This document shows, in pieces, positions 22,607 through 30,959 of a DNA stretch of 36,017 nt. Location of the stretch: NCBI RefSeq assembly GCF_024158605.1, contig NZ_JAMZGM010000037.1:1-36017 (forward strand). The letters run 5' to 3'. Positions within the stretch are counted from its first letter, which is position 1. Every line of letters starts with the position of its first letter. Made by a program: the position numbers and the translations under genes. The DNA comes from Sebaldella sp. S0638 (GTDB lineage: Bacteria > Fusobacteriota > Fusobacteriia > Fusobacteriales > Leptotrichiaceae). A model generated the notes under the pieces. The model did not search any database. It was not told the origin of the DNA and saw only the letters and a list, made by a program, of their open reading frames with translations.

Positions 22607-23661
22607 GCAGATTCTGGAATAATAAAGTAAAAGAGCTGGTTCCTTACACTCCGGGCGAACAGCCGAAAGACAAAAAATATATAAAACTGAATACAAATGA
22701 GTTTCCTTATTCACCGTCTCCAATGGTGGAAGATATAATAAAAAATTATGATTTTGAAGATTTGCGGCTGTATCCTGACCCTGATGTATCTGAACTAAAA
22801 AACGAAATTGCTTCATTCTATAATCTTGATACAGAAAATATATTCATAGGAAATGGTTCAGACGAAATTCTGGCTTTTGCTTTTATGACATATTTTAACA
22901 GCGGGGATAAAATATATTATCCGAATATAACATACAGCTTTTATCCTGTATATTCTGACTTATTTAATCTGAATCCGGAGACAATTCCTCTGAATGAAAG
23001 TTTTGAGATAGAGACTGATGATTATGAAAATCTAAACGGAGGAATAATTCTGGCTAATCCCAATGCCCCTACGAGTATTGCCTTGGTAAAGGGAGATATA
23101 GAAAAAATTATAGCTGCTAATAAAGATAATGTAGTAATAATTGATGAAGCATATATAGATTTCGGAGGAGAATCCGTATTGGATCTGATAAATAAATATG
23201 ATAATCTGCTGGTTGTCCAGACATTTTCAAAATCAAGGGCGCTTGCCGGAATGCGTCTGGGCTTTGCAGCGGGAAATAAAGAGCTTATAAACGGTCTGGA
23301 TAAGGTAAAGTTTTCTTTTAATTCTTATACAATTAACAGATTGTCCATAAAAGCCGGTGCAGCAGCTGTGAGAGACAGGGAATATTTCAAAAAAACAGTT
23401 GAAACACTTGTGAAAACAAGAGAAAAAACAAAAGTAGTTTTGAAGGAATATGGTTTTTTTGTTCCTGACTCTAAGGCAAACTTTCTATTTGTGAGTCATA
23501 ACAGAATTTCCGGGGAAGAATTGTATCTAAGACTGAAAGATGAAGGAATTCTGGTAAGGTACTTCAAAAAGCCCAAAATAGACAATTTCATAAGGATAAC
23601 TATAGGAACTGAAAAAGAGATGGAAATATTTACTGAAAAAATAAAAGAAATTTTAAAATAA
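22603..23661 (+). CDS. hisC: Histidinol-phosphate aminotransferase
   Basis: A 352-residue fold-type I PLP aminotransferase that makes histidinol phosphate from imidazole acetol phosphate and glutamate. Visible are KLNTNEFPYSPSP near the start, IGNGSDEIL for the PLP phosphate, NPNAPTS, IIDEAYIDF with the PLP Asp/Tyr pair, and the Schiff-base Lys in FSKSRALAGMRLGF, plus a C-terminal IRITIGT with the substrate Arg. Its PLP could come from the PdxST pair encoded downstream. A 42-base gap separates it from the hisB TTG start. Confidence 0.96.
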   Translation: MSRFWNNKVKELVPYTPGEQPKDKKYIKLNTNEFPYSPSPMVEDIIKNYDFEDLRLYPDPDVSELKNEIASFYNLDTENIFIGNGSDEILAFAFMTYFNSGDKIYYPNITYSFYPVYSDLFNLNPETIPLNESFEIETDDYENLNGGIILANPNAPTSIALVKGDIEKIIAANKDNVVIIDEAYIDFGGESVLDLINKYDNLLVVQTFSKSRALAGMRLGFAAGNKELINGLDKVKFSFNSYTINRLSIKAGAAAVRDREYFKKTVETLVKTREKTKVVLKEYGFFVPDSKANFLFVSHNRISGEELYLRLKDEGILVRYFKKPKIDNFIRITIGTEKEMEIFTEKIKEILK

Positions 23662-23703
23662 TTATTTTGAATATAATTTAGAAAAATGCTGGGAGGAATC
23701 GCC

Positions 23704-24294
23704 TTGAGAGAGACAATAATAGAAAGAAAGACCAATGAAACAGATATAAAGGTAAAACTAAATCTGGACGGAACAGGAAAATATAAAAATGATACAAAAA
23801 TAGGATTTCTTAATCATATGCTTGATTTATTTGCAAAACACGGAAGATTTGATATGGAAGTTATCTGTAACGGAGATGTTGATGTAGACTATCATCACTC
23901 TGTGGAGGATATAGGAATAGTAATTGGAAAATGTTTTGCTGATATACTTGGGGATATAAGGGGAATAAAGAGATACGGGAATTTCTACATGCCGATGGAT
24001 GAGGCTTTGACTCTGGCGGCAATAGATGTATGCGGACGTTCATATTTAAAATTTGATGTAGATATTCCTACACAAAAAGTAGGAAGTTTTGATACGGAAC
24101 TGGTAAAGGAATTCTTTCTTGGCTTTACAAGAGGGATAGAAGCTACAATACATATAAAGACTTTCTACGGAGAAAATTCTCATCACATAATAGAATCTGT
24201 ATTTAAAGGATTTGCAAGAGCTATGGCACAGGCAGTGGAGATCGATGAGAAATTTAAGGATGAGATATTGTCTACAAAGGGAGTGTTAGCATGA
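23704..24294 (+). CDS. hisB: Imidazoleglycerol-phosphate dehydratase (monofunctional)
   Basis: A 196-residue Mn-dependent dehydratase. Characteristic motifs are FLNHMLDLFAKHG, DYHHSVEDIG with metal-binding His-His-x-x-Glu, and the second such site in SHHIIESVFKGFARA. There is no N-terminal phosphatase domain, and the phosphatase step is done by the PHP enzyme at the operon's end. I choose the TTG at 23704 because GGGAGGA sits about seven bases upstream; the ATG at 23686 has no binding site and its codons cover that site. Its end overlaps hisH by four bases. Confidence 0.95.
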   Translation: MRETIIERKTNETDIKVKLNLDGTGKYKNDTKIGFLNHMLDLFAKHGRFDMEVICNGDVDVDYHHSVEDIGIVIGKCFADILGDIRGIKRYGNFYMPMDEALTLAAIDVCGRSYLKFDVDIPTQKVGSFDTELVKEFFLGFTRGIEATIHIKTFYGENSHHIIESVFKGFARAMAQAVEIDEKFKDEILSTKGVLA

Positions 24295-24905
24295 TAGCTG
24301 TAGTTGATTACGGTGTAGGGAATTTATTCTCGTTAAAATCATCGCTTGATTATACAGGACTTCAAAATATATTTACAAATAATGAAGAAGAAATAAGAAA
24401 TGCAGATGCTTTGATACTTCCCGGAGTGGGAGCTTTCAGGGATGCGATAGATATTCTCAATAAGACAGGACTGGGAAACGTGGTAAAAGAGGAAGCCGGG
24501 AAAGGAAAAAAAGTATTGGGAATATGTCTCGGCATGCAGCTTTTATTTGACAGGAGTCATGAATATGGTGATTATAAAGGGCTTGGACTTATAAAAGGAG
24601 ATGTAGTTGCCATGAAAGATAATATTGAAAATAAAAAGCTGAAAATTCCGCATATGGGCTGGAATAGTCTCGAATTTTTTAAGGAAGATGAGATTTTGAA
24701 ATATATAAATGAGGGTGAATATGTATATTATGTGCATTCATATTATGCCAAAAACTGTGATGAATCTGTAATTGCCTGTTCGGATTATGAGATAAAGATA
24801 CCCGGAATAGTAAAAAGCAATAATATTTACGGCATACAGTTCCACCCTGAAAAGAGCGGGAAAACAGGATTAAATATATTAAAAGCTTTTGGGGAGATGA
24901 TATAA
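24291..24905 (+). CDS. hisH: Imidazole glycerol phosphate synthase, glutaminase subunit
   Basis: A 204-residue class I glutamine amidotransferase that supplies ammonia to HisF. Visible are DYGVGNLFSLKSSL, LPGVGAFRDA, the nucleophile Cys in GICLGMQLLF, and the catalytic His and Glu in QFHPEKSG near the C-terminus. It overlaps hisB by ATGA, and the hisA ATG follows its stop directly, so hisB-H-A are tightly coupled. Confidence 0.96.
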   Translation: MIAVVDYGVGNLFSLKSSLDYTGLQNIFTNNEEEIRNADALILPGVGAFRDAIDILNKTGLGNVVKEEAGKGKKVLGICLGMQLLFDRSHEYGDYKGLGLIKGDVVAMKDNIENKKLKIPHMGWNSLEFFKEDEILKYINEGEYVYYVHSYYAKNCDESVIACSDYEIKIPGIVKSNNIYGIQFHPEKSGKTGLNILKAFGEMI

Positions 24906-25619
24906 ATGGTAATATTTCCGGCAATAGATCTGAAAAACGGGGAAGCAGTGAGACTAACACAGGGAGACTATAATCAGGTAAAGGTATATTTCAAAAATCC
25001 CGAAGAAGTCCTTGAATTTTTTAAGAAAAATAACAGCAGTCATCTTCACATAGTTGATCTTGACGGGGCAAGCAGCGGTAAAACAGAGAATTTTGATACT
25101 ATAAAAAAACTTGTAGAAAACAGCGACTTTTTTATTCAGGTCGGTGGTGGAATCAGGAACGAAGAAAGAATAAAAAGGTATTTGGAACTTGGAGTCAGCA
25201 GGGTGATATTAGGAACAGCAGCAATTGAAAATCCTGAATTTCTGGTAGAAATGGTTCATAAATACAGAGATAAGATAGCAGTTTCAGTAGATGCACACGA
25301 TCAGAAAGTAGCAGTAAACGGTTGGAAAGAAGTAAAGTCAATAGATTCTTTTGAATTCTGCAAAACATTATCGGACATTGGGGTTGGTAATATTATCTAT
25401 ACTGATATTTCCAAAGACGGAAAAATGAGCGGAACAAATATTGAGATATATAGAAGATTAAGCAAAGAAATAAAGTCAAAAATAACAGCTTCCGGAGGAA
25501 TAACATATAAAGAAGAAATAAGCGAACTGAAATCTTTAAATATATACGGGGCAATAGTAGGAAAAGCTATATACGAGAATACTCTGAATCTGGAAGAGAT
25601 TATAGGAATAGCCAAATAA
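24906..25619 (+). CDS. hisA: ProFAR isomerase
   Basis: A 237-residue half-barrel-duplicated TIM barrel that isomerises ProFAR to PRFAR. Features are FPAIDLKNGEAVRLTQGDY with the catalytic N-terminal Asp, VDLDGA, the phosphate loop QVGGGIR, the second catalytic Asp in SVDAHDQKVAVNGW, and YTDISKDGKMSGTN. The ATG immediately follows the hisH stop. A 17-base gap to hisF contains GGAGGA. Confidence 0.95.
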   Translation: MVIFPAIDLKNGEAVRLTQGDYNQVKVYFKNPEEVLEFFKKNNSSHLHIVDLDGASSGKTENFDTIKKLVENSDFFIQVGGGIRNEERIKRYLELGVSRVILGTAAIENPEFLVEMVHKYRDKIAVSVDAHDQKVAVNGWKEVKSIDSFEFCKTLSDIGVGNIIYTDISKDGKMSGTNIEIYRRLSKEIKSKITASGGITYKEEISELKSLNIYGAIVGKAIYENTLNLEEIIGIAK

Positions 25620-25636
25620 ATTCAGGAGGAAGTCTG

Positions 25637-26392
25637 ATGATAACAAAAAGAATAGTTCCCTGTCTTGATGTAAGGGACGGAAGAGTAGTAAAGGGAAAAA
25701 ATTTTAAAGGGATTCAAGATGTAGATGATCCTGTGGAACTTGCAAAATTTTATAACGAGTCTGGTGCTGATGAGCTGGTATTTTATGATATAACTGCTTC
25801 CTTTGAAAAGAGGGGAATCTTTATAGATGTATTAAAAAATGTAGCTAAAGAAGTATTTATTCCGCTGACAGTAGGCGGAGGAATAAATAGTGTAGATGAT
25901 TTTGATGCAGTATTAAAAGCCGGTGCTGACAAAGTAAGTGTAAATTCCGGAGCTGTAAAGAATCCTGATCTCATCAGGGAAGCTGCTGAAAAATACGGGA
26001 ATCAATGTGTTGTTTTGTCAATTGATATAAAAAGAGTAGATGGAAGATACTGTGTTTTTTCTAACGGCGGAAGGATAAATACAGGAATAGATGCAATAGA
26101 ATGGGCTGAACTGGGAGAGAAAAACGGTGCAGGCGAACTGGTAGTTAATAGTATAGATACAGATGGAGTAAGGAACGGTTTTGATCTGGAATTATTAAAA
26201 GATATAAGCCAAAATCTGAGTATACCGGTAATAGCTTCAGGCGGCGCAGGTTCGATGGAACATTTCAGGGATGTATTTATGCTGGACGGAGTAGATGCCG
26301 GACTGGCTGCTTCTATATTTCACTTTAAAGAAATAGATATAATGGATTTGAAAAGATATTTGAAAAATAATAATATAGTAGTAAGAATATAG
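25637..26392 (+). CDS. hisF: Imidazole glycerol phosphate synthase, cyclase subunit
   Basis: A 251-residue TIM barrel that cyclises PRFAR with ammonia from HisH. Signatures are [20 protein letters not shown] (catalytic Asp near residue 11), [18 protein letters not shown], the second catalytic Asp in [12 protein letters not shown], and the [11 protein letters not shown] phosphate site. It is preceded by GGAGGA and followed 8 bases later by hisIE, itself with an AGGAGG. Confidence 0.97.
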   Translation: MITKRIVPCLDVRDGRVVKGKNFKGIQDVDDPVELAKFYNESGADELVFYDITASFEKRGIFIDVLKNVAKEVFIPLTVGGGINSVDDFDAVLKAGADKVSVNSGAVKNPDLIREAAEKYGNQCVVLSIDIKRVDGRYCVFSNGGRINTGIDAIEWAELGEKNGAGELVVNSIDTDGVRNGFDLELLKDISQNLSIPVIASGGAGSMEHFRDVFMLDGVDAGLAASIFHFKEIDIMDLKRYLKNNNIVVRI

Positions 26393-26400
26393 GAGGAAAT

Positions 26401-27054
26401 ATGGTATTATATAATAACATAAAGGAACTAAAGTTTGACAAAAACGGTCTTATGCCTGCAGTGGTTCAGGATTATTATACAAAAGAAATTCTGACTGTAG
26501 CATATATGAATTCCCAAAGTCTGGAAATCACTATTAAAGAGGGAAAAACATGCTTTTACAGCAGAAGCAGACGGGAACTCTGGAGAAAGGGCGAAACTTC
26601 AGGTAATTATCAGCATGTAGTCAGTATAAAATCTGATTGTGATAATGATTCTCTTGTAATAGAAGTGATCAAGGATGGACCGGCATGTCACACAGGAACA
26701 GAATCTTGCTTTAATAATTTACTTTTCAAAACTCGTGAGGAAAATTTTACTATTAAAAAACTGTATGATTTGATAAAAGAAAGAAAAACAAGTAATACAG
26801 AAAATTCTTATACTTCTTATTTATTTGAAAAAGGTCTGGATAAAATACTGAAAAAAATTGGAGAAGAGTGTACCGAAGTAATAATAGGTGCCAAAAATTC
26901 CGGAAACGAAGAACTTATATATGAACTTGCAGATCTTACTTATCACTCAATGGTTCTTATGATAGAAAAAGGCATTACTCTTAATGATATAAAAGCAGAA
27001 TTAGAAAGAAGGCAGGTAGTCGACAAGAAGGTGAAACAGGAAAAGATGAAATAA
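26401..27054 (+). CDS. hisIE: Bifunctional PR-AMP cyclohydrolase / PR-ATP pyrophosphohydrolase
   Basis: A 217-residue fusion that carries out steps two and three. The N-terminal HisI domain (~1-115) shows [35 protein letters not shown], a metal-binding Asp/Cys cluster in SDCDND and the cysteines of [12 protein letters not shown]. The C-terminal HisE domain (~120-210) shows the MazG-like helices with [15 protein letters not shown] and [13 protein letters not shown]. Fusion is the common arrangement. AGGAGG precedes the ATG and the next gene, hisK, follows after 10 bases. Confidence 0.96.
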   Translation: MVLYNNIKELKFDKNGLMPAVVQDYYTKEILTVAYMNSQSLEITIKEGKTCFYSRSRRELWRKGETSGNYQHVVSIKSDCDNDSLVIEVIKDGPACHTGTESCFNNLLFKTREENFTIKKLYDLIKERKTSNTENSYTSYLFEKGLDKILKKIGEECTEVIIGAKNSGNEELIYELADLTYHSMVLMIEKGITLNDIKAELERRQVVDKKVKQEKMK

Positions 27055-27064
27055 AGGAGGTAAT

Positions 27065-27904
27065 ATGAAATTTTTATCAAACTTGCATACTCATACACTT
27101 TACTGTGATGGTAATAATGAAGCTGAGGACTATATAAAAAAAGCAATAGAACTGGGATTTGTGAGTATCGGCTTTTCAGGTCATTCATACATTGCGGGAA
27201 ATCTTGGTGAGGGCTGGTGCATGAGTGAAGAAGGAACTTTGGAATACATAAAAGAACTAAAGAATTTAAAAGAAAAATACAAAGATAAAATCGAAGTTTA
27301 TATTGGTCTGGAAACAGATTACTATTCCGGTTATAAAAAAGATATAAAGGGTAAATTATCTCTGGACTATACTTTGGGATCTGTCCATTTAATAAAAAAT
27401 GAAACTAACGGTAAATACTACAGTATTGACAGTTCGCCGGAAATAACCGAAGAGGGAATAAAAGCTTTCGGGGGAGTAAATAACTATATAAAAAAATATT
27501 ACGATACATTATTAAAAATGATTGTGGAACAGGAGCCGGACATTATCGGCCATATCGATCTTGTAAAAAAGTTTAATTCTGGAAACAGATATTTTGATGA
27601 AACTGAAGATTGGTATGTAAATCTGATTAACGAAACTCTTGATAAAATAAAAAATACTAATTCTATAATTGAGATTAATACCGGGGCTATGTCAAGAGGG
27701 TGGACAGACTTTCCTTATCCGTCTAAGTTTATTCTGGAACTTATTCTGAAGAAGGATATTCCGATAACACTAAATTCTGATGTGCATTCAGTAGAAAATA
27801 TAGATTATTATTTTGATGAATCTATGGAAGTAGTAAAGGAAACAGGATTCAAAAAAATGAAAATTTTGAAAGGATCAAAATTTCAGGATATTGAAGTAAA
27901 ATAG
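27065..27904 (+). CDS. hisK: PHP-family histidinol-phosphatase
   Basis: A 279-residue PHP-domain phosphatase, the HisJ/HisK type found in Firmicutes and relatives, which removes phosphate from histidinol phosphate. Metal ligands are in NLHTHTLYCDG (His, His, Asp), FSGHSY (His), GLETDYYSGY (Glu), GSVHLI (His), IGHIDLV (His, Asp) and a C-terminal LNSDVHSVEN (Asp, His). The monofunctional HisB in this operon makes a separate phosphatase necessary, which supports the call. AAGGAGG precedes the ATG. It ends the his gene run. Confidence 0.92.
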   Translation: MKFLSNLHTHTLYCDGNNEAEDYIKKAIELGFVSIGFSGHSYIAGNLGEGWCMSEEGTLEYIKELKNLKEKYKDKIEVYIGLETDYYSGYKKDIKGKLSLDYTLGSVHLIKNETNGKYYSIDSSPEITEEGIKAFGGVNNYIKKYYDTLLKMIVEQEPDIIGHIDLVKKFNSGNRYFDETEDWYVNLINETLDKIKNTNSIIEINTGAMSRGWTDFPYPSKFILELILKKDIPITLNSDVHSVENIDYYFDESMEVVKETGFKKMKILKGSKFQDIEVK

Positions 27905-27913
27905 TATCCTGAA
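27882..27913 (+). repeat. Stem-loop spanning the hisK stop codon
   Basis: TTCAGGATA (27882-27890) and TATCCTGAA (27905-27913) form a perfect nine-pair stem around the stop codon. There is no T run directly after it (a T7 run begins about 25 bases later), so it may be a weak terminator or an RNA-stability hairpin between his and pdx genes. Confidence 0.5.
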
Positions 27914-27978
27914 TGTTTTGATATAACAAAATATAATTTTTTTATTATATAAATTTTACAAAAAGGAGAGTAGTAGAA

Positions 27979-28854
27979 ATGGAAAATGAAAGATACGAAC
28001 TTAACAAAAATCTGGCTCAAATGCTGAAAGGCGGAGTTATTATGGATGTCTCCACTCCGGAACAGGCAAAAATAGCAGAAGAAGCAGGAGCTGCGGCTGT
28101 AATGGCTCTGGAAAGAATCCCGGCTGATATAAGAGCTGTAGGCGGAGTGTCAAGAATGAGCGATCCTAAAATGATAAAAGGAATTCAGGCAGCCGTAAGT
28201 ATTCCGGTAATGGCAAAAGCAAGAATAGGACATTTTGTAGAAGCACAGATATTAGAAGCTCTTGAGATAGATTATATAGATGAAAGCGAAGTTTTATCAC
28301 CGGCAGATGATAAATATCATATAAATAAAAGTAAATTTAAAGTACCATTTGTATGCGGGGCAAAAGACCTCGGGGAAGCACTTAGAAGAATTCAGGAAGG
28401 TGCCTCTATGATAAGAACAAAAGGGGAACCCGGAACAGGTGATATAGTTCAGGCTGTGAGACATATGCGTGCAATGATGAGTGAAATCAAAAGAGTACAG
28501 AATATGGATGAAGATGAATTATATTTTGCAGCAAAAGAATTTCAGGTATCATATGATATACTTAATTTTGTACATAAAAACGGGAAACTTCCAGTGGTGA
28601 ATTTTGCAGCAGGAGGAGTAGCTACTCCGGCAGATGCAGCATTGATGATGCAGCTTGGTGCAGAAGGTATATTTGTAGGATCAGGAATTTTTAAATCGGG
28701 TGATCCTAAAAAAAGAGCACAGGCTATAGTAAAAGCAGTAACAAATTATAACGATTTTAAGATTCTTGCTGAAATATCAGAAGATCTGGGAGAAGCTATG
28801 GTAGGAATAAATGAAAGTGAAATTCAGATATTAATGGCTGAAAGAGGAAAGTAA
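27979..28854 (+). CDS. pdxS: Pyridoxal 5'-phosphate synthase, synthase subunit
   Basis: A 291-residue TIM-barrel protein that makes PLP from ribose 5-phosphate, glyceraldehyde 3-phosphate and ammonia. Recognisable are the catalytic-lysine segment [12 protein letters not shown], the N-terminal [37 protein letters not shown], and [20 protein letters not shown] at the C-terminal phosphate site. A strong AAGGAGAG precedes the ATG. It lies 74 bases after hisK and one base before pdxT. Read-through from the his operon is possible, but I did not find a clear promoter in the gap. Confidence 0.98.
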   Translation: MENERYELNKNLAQMLKGGVIMDVSTPEQAKIAEEAGAAAVMALERIPADIRAVGGVSRMSDPKMIKGIQAAVSIPVMAKARIGHFVEAQILEALEIDYIDESEVLSPADDKYHINKSKFKVPFVCGAKDLGEALRRIQEGASMIRTKGEPGTGDIVQAVRHMRAMMSEIKRVQNMDEDELYFAAKEFQVSYDILNFVHKNGKLPVVNFAAGGVATPADAALMMQLGAEGIFVGSGIFKSGDPKKRAQAIVKAVTNYNDFKILAEISEDLGEAMVGINESEIQILMAERGK

Positions 28855-28855
28855 A

Positions 28856-29422
28856 ATGAATATTGGAATTTTAGCACTTCAGGGAGCTTTTAAAGAACAT
28901 AAAGATATTTTAGAGCTGCTTGGGGTAGACTCATATGAGATTAGAAAAAAATCAGACTTACAAAAGCGACCAGATGGTCTAATTCTTCCGGGCGGTGAAA
29001 GTACAGTTATTGGAAAGCTTTTAAATGAACTGGATATGACAGCAGAAATAAAGAGTATGATTGAAAATGGTGTGCCTGTGTTTGGGACATGTGCTGGTCT
29101 GATATTGCTTGCTAAAAAAATAGAAAATGATGAAAAAGTTCATTTGGGATGTATGAATATAAATGTACAAAGAAATGCATATGGCAGACAACTGGGAAGT
29201 TTTGTCACTAAAGAAGAATTCGAAGGGATAGGAAAGATTCCTATGGTATTTATAAGAGCACCGTACATTAAAACTGTTGGTGATAATGTAAAAATATTAT
29301 CGGAAGTTCAGGGGGAAATCATTGCCGCAGAGGAAAAAAATATACTTGTTACTGCATTTCATCCCGAACTAACCAAGGACACCAGAGTACATAAATACTT
29401 TATAAATAAAATTCTAGAATAA
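28856..29422 (+). CDS. pdxT: Pyridoxal 5'-phosphate synthase, glutaminase subunit
   Basis: A 188-residue glutaminase partner of PdxS. Visible are [12 protein letters not shown], the oxyanion-region [13 protein letters not shown], the nucleophile Cys in GTCAGLILL, and the His/Glu pair in AFHPELTKD near the C-terminus. The one-base gap from pdxS indicates coupled translation. The PLP it helps make is the cofactor of HisC and MetY, both encoded nearby. Confidence 0.97.
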   Translation: MNIGILALQGAFKEHKDILELLGVDSYEIRKKSDLQKRPDGLILPGGESTVIGKLLNELDMTAEIKSMIENGVPVFGTCAGLILLAKKIENDEKVHLGCMNINVQRNAYGRQLGSFVTKEEFEGIGKIPMVFIRAPYIKTVGDNVKILSEVQGEIIAAEEKNILVTAFHPELTKDTRVHKYFINKILE

Positions 29423-29437
29423 CTTTACTAATCTTAT

Positions 29438-29467
29438 TTGAGTTTCATGGCTACTTTATGATATAAT
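29438..29467 (+). promoter_or_regulatory. Promoter of the helical-tail membrane protein
   Basis: TTGAGT (29438-29443), an 18-base spacer, TATAAT (29462-29467), 42 bases before the start codon. Confidence 0.55.
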
Positions 29468-29508
29468 AACTTTAGAATAATATTAACAATTAGACTGGAG
29501 GAAGTACA

Positions 29509-30054
29509 ATGAGTGATATGAAAGATAAGTTTGAAGAAGTGAAAGATGATGTACATGAAAAAGCAGACAATGCTAAAATAAAATTAGATAAGACAGTAGA
29601 GGATGTAAAGGAATATGCTCATGATGCCGGAGAAGAAATGAAACATACCGGTGAAGCTGCCAAAGAAAAATTTTCAGAGGTAAAAGATCAGGTGAAATCT
29701 GGTTTTGATCAGACAGTGTCAGATGTAATGGAAGTAACAGCTGATGATAAAAATAAAGCTGTTATTATGCATGTGCTGGCTATATTCTTTAGTTTTATAC
29801 CTTCATTAATATTTTATTTTGCATTAGCAGATACTTCGGAATTTTTAAAAGAAGAAGCTAAAAATGATTTAAATTTTCAAATAACTCTTCTAATCGCATA
29901 CTTTGTTGCAGGTATTTTATGGATCGTTTTAATTGGAGTCTTCTTGACATTTGCATTAGGAATTTGTGGTCTTGTATTTGAAATACTAGCATTAGTAAAA
30001 GCCAAAGACGGAGAGCATTATAAATTCCCATTCTCATTGAAACTAATAAAATAA
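29509..30054 (+). CDS. Membrane protein with amphipathic-helix tail and DUF4870-like domain
   Basis: A 181-residue protein with two parts. Residues ~1-75 are highly charged, with recurring EEVKDDVHEKAD / KEKFSEVKDQVK-like units every 11 or so residues, as in LEA-like, CsbD-like or apolipoprotein-like stress proteins. Residues ~85-180 hold about three hydrophobic spans and resemble the DUF4870/Tic20-like domain (the VIMHVLAIFFSFIPSLIFYFA segment and an FALGICGLVFEILALVKAKDGE tail). The function is unknown. The charged part may lie along the membrane. GGAGG precedes the ATG; own promoter and terminator indicate a single-gene transcript. Confidence 0.75.
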   Translation: MSDMKDKFEEVKDDVHEKADNAKIKLDKTVEDVKEYAHDAGEEMKHTGEAAKEKFSEVKDQVKSGFDQTVSDVMEVTADDKNKAVIMHVLAIFFSFIPSLIFYFALADTSEFLKEEAKNDLNFQITLLIAYFVAGILWIVLIGVFLTFALGICGLVFEILALVKAKDGEHYKFPFSLKLIK

Positions 30055-30070
30055 TAAATAAAAGTTGCAG

Positions 30071-30097
30071 CAGCAGATTTTGTTATCTGCTGTTTTT
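30071..30097 (+). terminator. Intrinsic terminator
   Basis: CAGCAGAT (30071-30078) pairs with ATCTGCTG (30085-30092) around TTTGTT, followed by five T residues. Confidence 0.85.
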
Positions 30098-30127
30098 ATA
30101 TAAAAACTATAATTTCAGGGGAAAATT

Positions 30128-30469
30128 ATGAATGATTATACAAAAAAAGTCTTAAAGATAATAAAATCTATTCCTAAGGGAAAAACAATGTCATATGGCG
30201 ATATAGCCAAAACAGCCGGAAAAAACAGAGGTGCAAGAGAAGTATCGCGAATTTTGCACAGTTGTAGTGAAAAACATGAGCTGCCATGGCACAGAGTTAT
30301 AAATTCTCATGGGAAGATAAGCCTTCCTGGGGAGGCGGGGCAGTTTCAGCGTGAAATGCTTGAACAGGAAGGAGTCCGTTTTGATAAAAGCGGAAAAATC
30401 AACGAAATTTACATAAAGAAAGGAAAAGGATCAAATGCTGATAAGGAAAGAAGAAAAAAGGGACTTTGA
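30128..30469 (+). CDS. Alkyltransferase-like protein (ATL, MGMT fold without the acceptor Cys)
   Basis: A 113-residue protein with the DNA-binding C-terminal domain of O6-alkylguanine-DNA alkyltransferase. The fold is recognised by IPKGKTMSYGDIAKTAGKNRGAREVSRIL (helix-turn-helix with the Arg finger) and the active-site region. There the usual Pro-Cys-His-Arg is replaced by PWHRV, so Trp stands where the alkyl acceptor Cys would be. This is the defining change of ATL proteins, such as E. coli YbaZ/Atl1, which bind O6-alkylguanine lesions and hand them to nucleotide excision repair instead of repairing them. Its end overlaps the GNAT gene by 35 bases. Confidence 0.9.
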   Translation: MNDYTKKVLKIIKSIPKGKTMSYGDIAKTAGKNRGAREVSRILHSCSEKHELPWHRVINSHGKISLPGEAGQFQREMLEQEGVRFDKSGKINEIYIKKGKGSNADKERRKKGL

Positions 30470-30920
30470 TGAAATCAGAAATATAAATAATATATGCTTT
30501 AATGGAGAATATGAAAGTAAGCTTGCAGATAATATCCGAAAAGGAGACAATTTTATACTTTCACTTGTTGCGGAAGATAACGGAAAAATAGCAGGGCATA
30601 TTATGTACAGCAGAATAAAAATCGGAGATATCGATTCTGTGGCTCTTGCTCCTATGTGCGTACTTCCTGAATATCAAAAAAAAGGAATTGGTACAGATCT
30701 GATAAAAGAAAGTTTTAAATATCTCATAGAAATGAATGAAAAAAATATAGTAGTTTTAGGACATACAGATTTTTACAGCAGACTTGGATTTGAAAAAGCG
30801 GCAGATTACGGAGTAAAATGTCCGTTTACAGTTCCAGATGAAGTTTTTATGGTAATTGAACTGGAAAAAGGAAGTCTCAAAGCGGGAGTAGTAGAATATG
30901 GAGAAGAATTTTCAATGTAA
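30435..30920 (+). CDS. GNAT-family N-acetyltransferase (YhbS-like)
   Basis: A 161-residue acetyltransferase using acetyl-CoA. Motif A is clear: LAPMCVLPEYQKKGIGTDLIKESF (residues ~70-95) carries the Q-x-x-G-x-G pyrophosphate loop. A C-terminal part follows with GHTDFYSRLGFEKA. This layout matches the COG3153/YhbS group, of unknown substrate. The start lies inside the ATL gene, after AAAGGA, which indicates translational coupling with it. A joint role in DNA damage is conceivable but unsupported. Confidence 0.88.
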   Translation: MLIRKEEKRDFDEIRNINNICFNGEYESKLADNIRKGDNFILSLVAEDNGKIAGHIMYSRIKIGDIDSVALAPMCVLPEYQKKGIGTDLIKESFKYLIEMNEKNIVVLGHTDFYSRLGFEKAADYGVKCPFTVPDEVFMVIELEKGSLKAGVVEYGEEFSM

Positions 30921-30921
30921 G

Positions 30922-30959
30922 AAAAAAGGAGTGATCTATATTAGAATCATTCCTTTTTT
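30922..30959. terminator. Bidirectional terminator between GNAT and ClC genes
   Basis: AAAAAAGGAGTGAT (30922-30935) pairs over 14 positions with ATCATTCCTTTTTT (30946-30959), with one G-T wobble. A and T runs on both sides allow it to work on both convergent transcripts. It overlaps the last codons of the ClC gene. Confidence 0.9.

Noticed and set aside
22355-22816. 153-residue minus-strand open frame across hisD-hisC
   Set aside because: It is antisense to two clear enzymes and has no family features and no binding site; a shadow frame.
30128-30469. Functional O6-alkylguanine-DNA alkyltransferase
   Set aside because: The acceptor Cys is replaced by Trp in PWHRV and the protein is only 113 residues; ATL fits better.
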